This document shows, piece by piece, positions 16,600 through 23,745 of a DNA stretch of 55,981 nt. The position numbers were made by a program, and so were the translations under genes. This DNA comes from JABDGC01 sp964466595 (GTDB lineage Bacteria; Pseudomonadota; Gammaproteobacteria; DSM-16500). Every line of letters starts with the position of its first letter. Position 1 is the stretch's first letter. Below the pieces are notes generated by a model. It did not search any database, was not told the DNA's origin, and worked only from the letters and a program-made list of their open reading frames with translations. The stretch is taken from assembly GCA_964466595.1 (NCBI GenBank), contig CAYXNR010000011.1:1-55981 (forward strand), read 5' to 3'.

Positions 16600-17707
16600 G
16601 AGGGGGCTTGGCTTCAACCTTCACTTCTTCATTATCGGCAAATAAGGGTGGAGGCAAGATTTGAGTCTGATAGAAAAATCTTCCAAAAAAATCACTTGCT
16701 GTTTCATTAAAGCGATTTTTTAATTTATCTGTATCGAGGCAATGTGTGTCTTTTTTTGGGTTGTCTGCAAACATTATTCTTCTGTTTAAACGAAAATCGT
16801 TTCCTGTCATCAACTGAGTTGCTGTGCTGGCCTGTGTATCTCCAGCCAGCTTCATTGCAGGAAGCTCTTTGTTTGTTTCTTCTTTCTCATCTTGAAGAGC
16901 CGCATGTAAGGAGCCTTCATCAGTGATGACTAAATCAGACTTGGCCACCATATATTCTTTATAGCTATCAGGTATGCTCCTGTATGCACTTTCCGCATCG
17001 ATTTCCCACTTTGTAGAATCAAGCACAAATTTTATAAGCGGTTTAGCAAGCCAAGCTAAAAAGGGAGACCTGCGACGAAGCCAGCCCACAGCGACCCGCG
17101 TTATTGTTGAAAATGAACGATCATTAAAAACATAGATTTTTTTTCCCTGCTTGTGAAAATGAGCAGTAACTAGGGTGGCTATTGCTCCACCTAAAGAGTG
17201 GCCATATAAAGTAATATGCTCCGGATCGACATTTTCATCTAAGAGCTTTTGTACTTGAGCAATTCCATCTTTTACTAAATCGTCCTTCGATTTGACTCTG
17301 CCGGTACTTTGACCGCTTCCTCTATAGTTAAAACCTAGGACATTACACTCGAGGTCTTCGATAAGGTATTGGGCATAATTGAGCTTTTCTTCATAAAACT
17401 GATTGTTCGCATTAAAATAAATGAGGTAGTCCTGAGATTTAATTTTTGGTGCTATAAGAAGAGTATTTAATTGAGCCCCATCAGGAGTGACTACCTTAAA
17501 TTTATTAAGCATAAGATTATATTTTTTTTTATATTCTTCATTGTTGTTTATGTCATTTATTCTCTCATCAATAGAAAATTTATACTTGCGGATTTGCACA
17601 GGTAGAATGAGTTTACCGATGATAGCTCTTCCAAATAGCGATCTTGCTTCTAGCAGTGATTTTGCTTTATCCCATAAAGAAAAAGCTGGAAAAGGAATAG
17701 GATCCAC
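16589..17707 (-). CDS. Alpha/beta hydrolase (lipase-like, SidB-like)
   Basis: A 372-residue serine hydrolase. The nucleophile elbow GHSLGG places Ser171; the oxyanion/strand motif NYRGSGQSTG is at 127-136. Asp258 (or Asp263) and His322 (DTHCLD) are candidates for the rest of the triad. The phrase FNDRSFSTI after the elbow is typical, to my knowledge, of the SidB-like hydrolases of Legionella and relatives, some of which are type IV effectors; secretion here is inference. No signal peptide is present. The start is a GTG at 17707, with GAGGGGG eight bases upstream. The last 23 or so residues (from ILPPPLFADNE) are encoded by a palindromic repeat, and the final CK and stop by repeat B, so the native C-terminus has been replaced or extended. 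Confidence 0.82.
   Translation of the reverse strand: MDPIPFPAFSLWDKAKSLLEARSLFGRAIIGKLILPVQIRKYKFSIDERINDINNNEEYKKKYNLMLNKFKVVTPDGAQLNTLLIAPKIKSQDYLIYFNANNQFYEEKLNYAQYLIEDLECNVLGFNYRGSGQSTGRVKSKDDLVKDGIAQVQKLLDENVDPEHITLYGHSLGGAIATLVTAHFHKQGKKIYVFNDRSFSTITRVAVGWLRRRSPFLAWLAKPLIKFVLDSTKWEIDAESAYRSIPDSYKEYMVAKSDLVITDEGSLHAALQDEKEETNKELPAMKLAGDTQASTATQLMTGNDFRLNRRIMFADNPKKDTHCLDTDKLKNRFNETASDFFGRFFYQTQILPPPLFADNEEVKVEAKPPQCK
16604..16672. repeat. Palindromic repeat family A, diverged copy (A3)
   Basis: GCTTGGCTTCAACCTTCAC at one end and GGTGGAGGCAAGATTTGAG at the other; the centre reads ATTATCGGCAAATAAG, the reverse orientation of A1, A2 and A4. It is entirely within the hydrolase reading frame and encodes its C-terminal tail. 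Confidence 0.75.
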
Positions 17708-17821
17708 AAAAAGAGCCCCCTCGCATAACTGTTCAAAAATAAATCTAATTATAGTCTATTAAATAAAAAATAAACATATCAATTTAATTTGTTTTTTCAA
17801 TGACTTAGTCTAGTCTGAGGG

Positions 17822-17893
17822 GTCAAATCTTGCCTTCAACCTTCACTTTTATTTGCCAATGATAGAGAGTGAAGGTTGAAGACAAGATTTGAT
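17822..17893. repeat. Palindromic repeat family A, full copy (A4)
   Basis: GTCAAATCTTGCCTTCAACC and GGTTGAAGACAAGATTTGAT arms with a central TTTATTTGCCAATGATAGA. It lies between the divergent hydrolase and membrane-protein genes, just upstream of the latter's -10 box. Confidence 0.85.
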
Positions 17894-17917
17894 AATTATC
17901 TAGCCCCCTCCAAGTGA

Positions 17918-17923
17918 TATAAT
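17918..17923 (+). promoter_or_regulatory. -10 box for the 17960 gene
   Basis: Perfect TATAAT, 36 bp before the ATG. The nearest TTGATA is 23 bp upstream of it, at the edge of repeat A4, too far for a standard -35. Confidence 0.4.
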
Positions 17924-17959
17924 GTTTAATGTTGATAACAGCTTAAGGAGGAGGCCGCT

Positions 17960-18835
17960 ATGCCCGAAACAGATGGATTATTGGGTAAATTACAAGAATA
18001 CAATCAAAAATTAGGGGAATATGAACACAAATTAGGTCTGCAGCAAAAAGACCTATTTGCTATTCGAGTGAGGCAATATAACTCATTAAAATTAAAAGGG
18101 ACAGCGGCTGACAGAAAGGATTTTTTAAAAGCATTGGAAGAATCTATAAATCTTTTAGAACAACTTTCCTTATTTGATGAATATCTTCATGCGCCTCAGC
18201 CTCATTCTGCTTTAGTGGAACATCTTCAGAAACTTCATCAAAGCGAACTCATAATAGGTCCTTGTATAGACAAAAAACATAATACGACTTATAAAAAATT
18301 CGCTGCGATACTTTTATCCGAAAAGACTATCAAGGCCAGCCGAAATGACGATGATAGCGATGCCAGCAAAAAAAGTGATATCTCTCTTTTGTCTAGTACC
18401 CTTGAACATTCGAGGATTAAGTCACTAGGATCAAACGATGAAATTTTAACATCATGCAAAGTTCTTACCCGTAATGTCAATTCAATGAAAAATAGAGCTA
18501 ACCCCGGGTGGAGACCCATCATAGGATTGACCTGTTCTTTCCTAGGTCTAGGATATTCTGCTGCCTCATTTGCTGTGTTGGGATCACCTCTGGCTCTCTC
18601 GCTAACCCTAATAGCTCTTACTTTTGCGGGCTTGGGAGTATCTTTCCCAATTAGTATAAAAAAAGAGCTAATGTTTAACGCACTAGTCAAGGAACTGACT
18701 ACAGTAACTACGCTCGCAGAACAAAAAATACGGGAAGCAGCAGAGATAGCGAAGCGACAAATGGAACCCGGAGGAGATGAGGCAAAAGCTTCTCCAGGCC
18801 GCCCAGCTCCGAGCCCAGGAAGGACTGGTGATTGA
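17960..18835 (+). CDS. Coiled-coil and membrane-hairpin protein of unknown function
   Basis: A 291-residue protein with a very strong ribosome-binding site (AAGGAGGAGG). The first 75 residues are charged and heptad-like (LLGKLQEYNQKLGEYEHKLG), probably a coiled coil. Residues 186-207 and 210-230 form a hydrophobic hairpin, followed by a charged helix and a Pro/Gly tail (SPGRPAPSPGRTGD). No signal peptide. A 3' fragment of a second copy lies at 16320-16555, so it belongs to a small family here. This layout is common among proteins that intracellular bacteria insert into host membranes, but function is unknown and that remark is inference. Confidence 0.75.
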   Translation: MPETDGLLGKLQEYNQKLGEYEHKLGLQQKDLFAIRVRQYNSLKLKGTAADRKDFLKALEESINLLEQLSLFDEYLHAPQPHSALVEHLQKLHQSELIIGPCIDKKHNTTYKKFAAILLSEKTIKASRNDDDSDASKKSDISLLSSTLEHSRIKSLGSNDEILTSCKVLTRNVNSMKNRANPGWRPIIGLTCSFLGLGYSAASFAVLGSPLALSLTLIALTFAGLGVSFPISIKKELMFNALVKELTTVTTLAEQKIREAAEIAKRQMEPGGDEAKASPGRPAPSPGRTGD

Positions 18836-18857
18836 TCTTGCCCCGTGGAATTGAGGA

Positions 18858-18931
18858 GTCAAATCTTGTCTTCAACCTTCACTCTCTATCATTGGCCAAT
18901 AAGAATGAAGGTTGAAGACAAGATTTGATCC
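18858..18931. repeat. Palindromic repeat family A, full copy (A5), inside aroQ 3' end
   Basis: GTCAAATCTTGTCTTCAACC and GGTTGAAGACAAGATTTGAT arms around TCTCTATCATTGGCCAATAA, centre in the opposite orientation to A4. About 50 bp of it is translated as the C-terminus of AroQ. Confidence 0.85.
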
Positions 18932-19352
18932 CAATAGCTATAGCATAGAGCGCCAATTCATAGCCCAAGGGTCCAAAGCCATAAATTACACCACTTGCCA
19001 AATCACTAAGATAAGAGGTTTTTCGAAAGCTCTCTCTTTTATCAAGATTACTTAAATGAACCTCAATAAAAGGCAGCGCCACAGCCAGCAAGGCATCTCG
19101 AATAGCGATCGAGGTATGCGTATAAGCCCCGGCATTAATGATGAGATAAGCACAGTCGCTTAATTTTTGTATGTAATCAACCAATTCCCCTTCTATATTA
19201 GACTGCATAAATTCCAATTGAAGATTTAAACGCGAGGCTACCGTGCTTAAATGATGATTGATTTCATCTAAGCGGAGATCGCCATATAATTTTTGTTCGC
19301 GATTGCCTAGTAAATTGAGATTGGGGCCATTAATGAGGTGTATTTTTTTCAT
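18879..19352 (-). CDS. aroQ: Type II 3-dehydroquinate dehydratase
   Basis: Dehydrates 3-dehydroquinate to 3-dehydroshikimate in the shikimate pathway; a dodecamer in known members. The 157 residues include the INGPNLNLLG start, the catalytic Tyr23 in KLYGDL, INAGAYTHTSIAIRDAL with Asn73 and His79, and EVHLSNLDKRESFR with His99 and Arg110. The enzyme core ends near residue 140. Residues 141-157 (GIKSCLQP...LANDRE) and the stop are read from a family A palindromic repeat, replacing or extending the native end. No clear ribosome-binding site precedes the ATG. The frequent neighbour accB is absent. Confidence 0.95.
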   Translation of the reverse strand: MKKIHLINGPNLNLLGNREQKLYGDLRLDEINHHLSTVASRLNLQLEFMQSNIEGELVDYIQKLSDCAYLIINAGAYTHTSIAIRDALLAVALPFIEVHLSNLDKRESFRKTSYLSDLASGVIYGFGPLGYELALYAIAIGIKSCLQPSFLLANDRE

Positions 19353-19615
19353 AGTTTTTTTATGTACAAGATCAGAAGCAAAGCTTAGCTGATCAGCCAG
19401 TCTTTTGAAAGGAGAAAGTGAGAGACGCTATTTGAGACCTGAGAAAGGAAGTTCGAGATAGGGGATACAAAAAAATACCAACTTTTCGAATACTGATTTT
19501 ATTTTGAATCTTTATAGTAAAACCCTAAAACTGCATCGACTCATTATAACATAATTTTTCTCGAGCTATTCGCAGTAAAATAAAAGAAGGATGTTTCTTG
19601 CAGGGAGGCCTAAAG

Positions 19616-20530
19616 ATGAGTTTAAAAAAATTAGCCTATTTTACAAAAAATATGAGAAAAGGCATTCTGCTGCTGATTTTGCTGCTTAGTTCTTTTTGGG
19701 CGACGGCTGCTTTTGCTGTTTTGACCAAGGGAATTTATCTTACCCAATATACGCTGGAAGATACGCCTTACCTTAATTATCTGATTCAGCATGCGAAGGC
19801 AGTGGGGATTAATACCTTTGTTGTGGATATGGAGAGGCCGAGCCAAAGATATCATGACAATTTAGCTTTGCTGAAAAAAAATAATATAGCGTATGTAGCG
19901 CGTGTTGTGATGTTTCCGGGTGGGGGAACAAGGGTGCAAATTAAAAATCCGCTTGTATGGCAAAAGAAATATGCCCTAGTACAACAGGCGGTGGCTTGGG
20001 GGGCGGATCAAATTCAATTGGATTATATACGATATAACACGCTGCAGCCGGGGAGCTCGCAAAATGCGAGAGATGTTTATCAGATTATCCAATGGTATAA
20101 AAACCAGTTAGATAGACAAAACGTGCCCTTGCAGTTAGATATTTTTGGAATAGCGAGTTTCGGGCCTTCGATTTACATAGGACAGGATATAAAATTATTT
20201 TCAGGCAGTGCGGATGTGATTTGTCCGATGGTTTATCCCTCGCATTTTGAGCCCTTTAGGAAGCACGCGGTGACGCCTTATGATACGATTTATTCGGCTT
20301 TAGATGCGATTAAGGATCAGTTTGAAGATGAGGAGTTGCCGTTTAAACTTTATCCTTATATTGAATTATCTAATTATCGCTATCCCTTGTCGCATAAGAA
20401 AAGGCTAGAGTATATTTTAGCGGAAATCAGGGCGGTGGAGGATGCGGGGGCGGATGGCTGGTATGTGTGGAGTCCGCATAATGAATATGATGCGCTGTTT
20501 GAGGTGTTAGAGGGGAATCGAGTGCAGTAG
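19616..20530 (+). CDS. Putative secreted glycoside hydrolase (DUF4015-type TIM barrel)
   Basis: A 304-residue protein with an N-terminal export signal or anchor (KGILLLILLLSSFWATAAFA, about 15-34). The rest resembles the putative glycoside hydrolase family DUF4015: KGIYLTQYTLEDT at the start of the barrel, GINTFVVDM, the ADQIQLDYIRY strand, the DVICPMVYPSHF strand, and GADGWYVWSPHN near the end. Asp and Glu residues on these strand ends are candidate acids. The ATG at 19616 has GGGAGG eight bases upstream; a TTG at 19598 is an alternative. Its substrate, probably a polysaccharide or peptidoglycan glycan, is unknown. It is followed by a strong hairpin. Confidence 0.8.
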   Translation: MSLKKLAYFTKNMRKGILLLILLLSSFWATAAFAVLTKGIYLTQYTLEDTPYLNYLIQHAKAVGINTFVVDMERPSQRYHDNLALLKKNNIAYVARVVMFPGGGTRVQIKNPLVWQKKYALVQQAVAWGADQIQLDYIRYNTLQPGSSQNARDVYQIIQWYKNQLDRQNVPLQLDIFGIASFGPSIYIGQDIKLFSGSADVICPMVYPSHFEPFRKHAVTPYDTIYSALDAIKDQFEDEELPFKLYPYIELSNYRYPLSHKKRLEYILAEIRAVEDAGADGWYVWSPHNEYDALFEVLEGNRVQ

Positions 20531-20536
20531 CTTTTT

Positions 20537-20597
20537 AGCTTTATTTGAATCCCCTCCCTCCACGCTTTTTGTGGAGGGAGGGGATTCAAATAAAGCT
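20537..20597. terminator. Perfect 27-bp stem hairpin between convergent genes
   Basis: Two 27-bp arms (AGCTTTATTTGAAT then CCCCTCCCTCCAC) pair without mismatch around the loop GCTTTTT. It lies between the glycoside hydrolase and prlC and probably ends transcription from both sides. The CCTCCAC...GTGGAGGGAGGGG core recurs at 37141 and in the arms of the element at 49564-49792. Confidence 0.8.
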
Positions 20598-20626
20598 GAT
20601 TTGTTCAAGCGGGCTGATTTCTTGCC

Positions 20627-22699
20627 CTAGCCTTTTACCCAGCCATTTTGTTTTAAAAGAGCATGTAGTTCGGGTTCGCGGCCGCGAAAGGCTATAAAAG
20701 CGGCTAGGGGGTCTACAGCGCCTCCTTTTTCGAGGATGTTTTTCATGAAGGATTCGCCGGTGGCGCGGTCGAGGAGCTGATGTTCGGCAAATTGCTCATA
20801 GGCGTCGCAGGAAAGGACGTCGGCCCAGGCGTAGCTGTAGTAACCGGCAGCATAGCCGCCGGCAAAGATGTGCGCGAAACTATTCTGAAAGCGGTTATAA
20901 GAGGGGGTTTTAATCAGGGCGGTTTGTTGGCGAACTTCCTCTAAAATAGTTTGAATGAATTGAGGACGAGTGGCCTCATATTCCAAGTGCAGTCGAAAAT
21001 CGAAGAGCGCAAATTCAAGTTGGCGAAGCATGTGTAAACCGGAATGGAAATTTTTTGCGGCGAGTAGTTGTTGGTGTAGTTTATGAGGAAGGGTTTCACC
21101 AGTTTGGTAATGACCGGAAATCATTTGTAAAATCTCATCTTCCCAAAACCAGAGTTCCATAAATTGACTAGGAAATTCGACGGCATCCCAGGGAACGCCA
21201 TTGATACCAGAGACGGCGGGATAATCTATTTTGGTTAAAAGATGATGTAGGCAATGTCCGAACTCATGAAAGAGAGTGAGGACTTCATCATGAGTTAATA
21301 AGGCGGGTTGGCCTTGTAAAGGAGGCGTAAAATTACAGGTGAGATAGGCTATCGGATCTTGAAGTTCTTGATTATCTAGGCGACGTCGAATGCGGCATTC
21401 ATCCATCCAAGCGCCTTCGCGTTTTTGTGCGCGGGCGTATAAATCAATAAAAAATCCGCCACGATAATTTTGTTGATCATCATAGATATCAAAAAATTTG
21501 ACCTCAGGATGCCAGGTTTCTACACCGGATCTTTCCTTGATTTCAAGTCCGTAGATTTTATTGACTAAAGAAAAAAGCCCAGGCAAGACTGTGGTGATTG
21601 GAAAATAAGGTTTAATGTCTTCTTCAGAAAAATTAAATTGAGCCTGACGTAATTTTTCAGCGTAATAAGAAAGATCCCAGGGCTGTAAATCATCCGGACC
21701 TTCTAGGCTGGTTGCAAAGTGTTTCAGTTCGGCGATTTCCTTTTCGGCAAAAGGTTTACATTGCTTCAATAATTTATTTAAAAAATCCATCACCGTCTGT
21801 GATTTTTTAGCCATTTTGGTTGTGAGGGAATATTCGGCATAGTTAGCGAAGTCAAGTAGTTCAGCTATTTGCTGACGGCAAGCTAAGATTTCTGCCATGA
21901 TGCTGCTGTTATCCCATTTGCCGGCCTTCGGTCCTTGATCAGAAGCTCGGGTGGAGAAAGCTTCGTAGAGTTTCTGACGAAGTTCGCGACTGTCTAAAAA
22001 TTTCATGGCTGCGGAATAAGAAGGATAATCCAAGCCGAGCACCCAACCTGCTATGCCGCGTTCGGCTGCATTTTTTTTAGCAAGCTCACGAGCAGATTCG
22101 GGCAGGCCAGCAAGTTCTTTCTCGTCTTGAATGGTTAAAAACCAAGCCTGCGTAGCATCTAAAAGATTTTCGGAAAACTGTGTGGTTAAATGGCTCAATT
22201 TTTTCTCAAGCTTAAGAAAAATTTCTTTTTTCTCGGGACTCAAATGAACGCCGGCTAGACGGAAATCACGCAAGGCATTCTCAATGGTTTTTTTCTGGGC
22301 AAAATCGAAGGAAGCATAGGCCGAACTTTTTCCAAGGGCAGAAATGGCTTCAAAAAGGGGCTGATGTTGCATGAGCAGCGTATGGTATTCGGTAATCAGG
22401 GGCAGACAGACATTATAGGCATCTCGCAGGGCATTGGATTGCATGACAGCATGTAAATGAGAGACCGGTGACCAGGCCTGAGAGAGGCGCTCGCTTAGGT
22501 CATCTAGGGGTTGTATCAGACTGTTCCAAGTATAGCTTTGCGGAGGCTGGTTTAAGAGTTCCTGAAGCGCTACCTTGTTTTCCTCGAGAATTTGACGCAC
22601 AGCAGGTTCAATGTCCTCGACTTGAATGTTTTTAAAAGGTGGAAGCCAAGAAGGGCTTAATAAAGCATTGCTTCTCGTCGGGGTGAGGTTTGCTGTCAT
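20627..22699 (-). CDS. prlC: Oligopeptidase A (M3 metallopeptidase)
   Basis: A cytoplasmic zinc endopeptidase that degrades short peptides, including cleaved signal peptides. The 690-residue length fits. The zinc site HEFGH is at 478-482, within LTLFHEFGHCLHHLL, and the FPSQFMELWFWE motif follows, as in M3 enzymes; the C-terminal GGYAAGYYSYAWADV stretch is also typical. The ATG at 22699 has AGGAG six bases upstream. It is divergent from glyQ. The genes meet only across 122 bp, which holds both promoters. Confidence 0.95.
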   Translation of the reverse strand: MTANLTPTRSNALLSPSWLPPFKNIQVEDIEPAVRQILEENKVALQELLNQPPQSYTWNSLIQPLDDLSERLSQAWSPVSHLHAVMQSNALRDAYNVCLPLITEYHTLLMQHQPLFEAISALGKSSAYASFDFAQKKTIENALRDFRLAGVHLSPEKKEIFLKLEKKLSHLTTQFSENLLDATQAWFLTIQDEKELAGLPESARELAKKNAAERGIAGWVLGLDYPSYSAAMKFLDSRELRQKLYEAFSTRASDQGPKAGKWDNSSIMAEILACRQQIAELLDFANYAEYSLTTKMAKKSQTVMDFLNKLLKQCKPFAEKEIAELKHFATSLEGPDDLQPWDLSYYAEKLRQAQFNFSEEDIKPYFPITTVLPGLFSLVNKIYGLEIKERSGVETWHPEVKFFDIYDDQQNYRGGFFIDLYARAQKREGAWMDECRIRRRLDNQELQDPIAYLTCNFTPPLQGQPALLTHDEVLTLFHEFGHCLHHLLTKIDYPAVSGINGVPWDAVEFPSQFMELWFWEDEILQMISGHYQTGETLPHKLHQQLLAAKNFHSGLHMLRQLEFALFDFRLHLEYEATRPQFIQTILEEVRQQTALIKTPSYNRFQNSFAHIFAGGYAAGYYSYAWADVLSCDAYEQFAEHQLLDRATGESFMKNILEKGGAVDPLAAFIAFRGREPELHALLKQNGWVKG

Positions 22700-22750
22700 G
22701 ATGTGCTCCTAAAAAGATTCTGAAGAGGGATTATGTCAAAAAATGAGGAT

Positions 22751-22779
22751 TTTAGCTCTAGCCTTCCATCTGCTATAAT
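22751..22779 (+). promoter_or_regulatory. Promoter of glyQS
   Basis: TATAAT at 22774-22779 with a weak TTTTAG at 22751. The -10 box is followed by TCCCCCTC, closely like the CTATAATTCTCCCTC before gmhB. Confidence 0.5.
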
Positions 22780-22821
22780 TCCCCCTCTAAAATAAAAGAC
22801 AGATCATATAAGAGTTAGCGC

Positions 22822-23745
22822 ATGAAAGGCAATTATGATACCCAAACCTTACAAGGTCTGATCACAGCCTTGCAGGCCTATTGGGGAAAGCAAGGCTGTG
22901 TTCTCATGCAACCCTTCGATATCGAAGTGGGTGCCGGCACGTTTCATCCCAGTACCTTTTTGCGGGCAATTGGTCCAGAACCCTGGCGGGCTGCTTATAT
23001 ACAAGCCAGTCGGCGGCCAACAGATGGACGCTATGGGGATAATCCCAATCGGGTGCAACACTATTATCAATTTCAAGTGGTCTTAAAGCCTTCGCCAGAT
23101 AATATTCAAGAGCTCTATCTCGATTCCTTGCGTGCCTTGGGGGTGAATCCCTTAAAAGATGATCTTCGCTTCGTAGAAGATAATTGGGAGTCACCGACCC
23201 TCGGGGCCTGGGGACTCGGCTGGGAAGTGTGGCTGAATGGCCTGGAGGTGACGCAATTTACTTATTTTCAACAGGTAGGTGGTTTAGAATGCAAGCCTGT
23301 TACCGGCGAAATTACCTATGGGGTTGAACGTTTAGCAATGGCCTTGCAGGCTGTAGACAACATTTATGACCTCGTGTGGTGCAAGATGGGTAAAAAGCTT
23401 ATTAGCTACGGCGATGTTTATCATCAAAATGAAGTTGAAATGTCAAAATATAATTTTGAGGTAGCTGATGTGGAATTGCTTTTTAAGTTATTCCATCTCT
23501 ATGAAAAAGAAAGTATGCGTTTAATCGAAGCAGGTTTGCCTCTTCCCTCTTATGAAATGGTGCTGAAAGCTTCTCATGTTTTTAATTTGCTGGATGCTCG
23601 TCGGGCGCTCTCTGTTACCGAACGACAAAATCATATTTTAAAAATACGCCGCTTAGCAAAGCAAGTGGCGGAAAGCTATTATCAGGCGCGAGAAGCCTTG
23701 AATTTTCCTCTCTTAGCGAAGGGAGCCGCCCATGTCAAAGCGTGA
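22822..23745 (+). CDS. glyQ: Glycyl-tRNA synthetase alpha subunit
   Basis: The catalytic subunit of the tetrameric (alpha2beta2) bacterial enzyme that charges tRNA-Gly. The 307-residue length is normal. Class II motifs are visible: GAGTFHPSTFLRAIGPEPW, ASRRPTDGRYGDNPNR, HYYQFQVVLKPSP, and the GLEVTQFTYFQQVGG segment. The last 14 bases overlap glyS, so the two subunits are translationally coupled. Confidence 0.98.
   Translation: MKGNYDTQTLQGLITALQAYWGKQGCVLMQPFDIEVGAGTFHPSTFLRAIGPEPWRAAYIQASRRPTDGRYGDNPNRVQHYYQFQVVLKPSPDNIQELYLDSLRALGVNPLKDDLRFVEDNWESPTLGAWGLGWEVWLNGLEVTQFTYFQQVGGLECKPVTGEITYGVERLAMALQAVDNIYDLVWCKMGKKLISYGDVYHQNEVEMSKYNFEVADVELLFKLFHLYEKESMRLIEAGLPLPSYEMVLKASHVFNLLDARRALSVTERQNHILKIRRLAKQVAESYYQAREALNFPLLAKGAAHVKA

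Noticed and set aside
19353..19615. Spacer between aroQ and the glycoside hydrolase gene, tested for an RNA gene or promoter
   Set aside because: It has only short AT-rich stretches and a weak GATCAG...CTGATC inverted repeat; nothing that I can support.
22849..23194. Frames on both strands inside glyQ
   Set aside because: glyQ is complete and strongly conserved; these are shadows.
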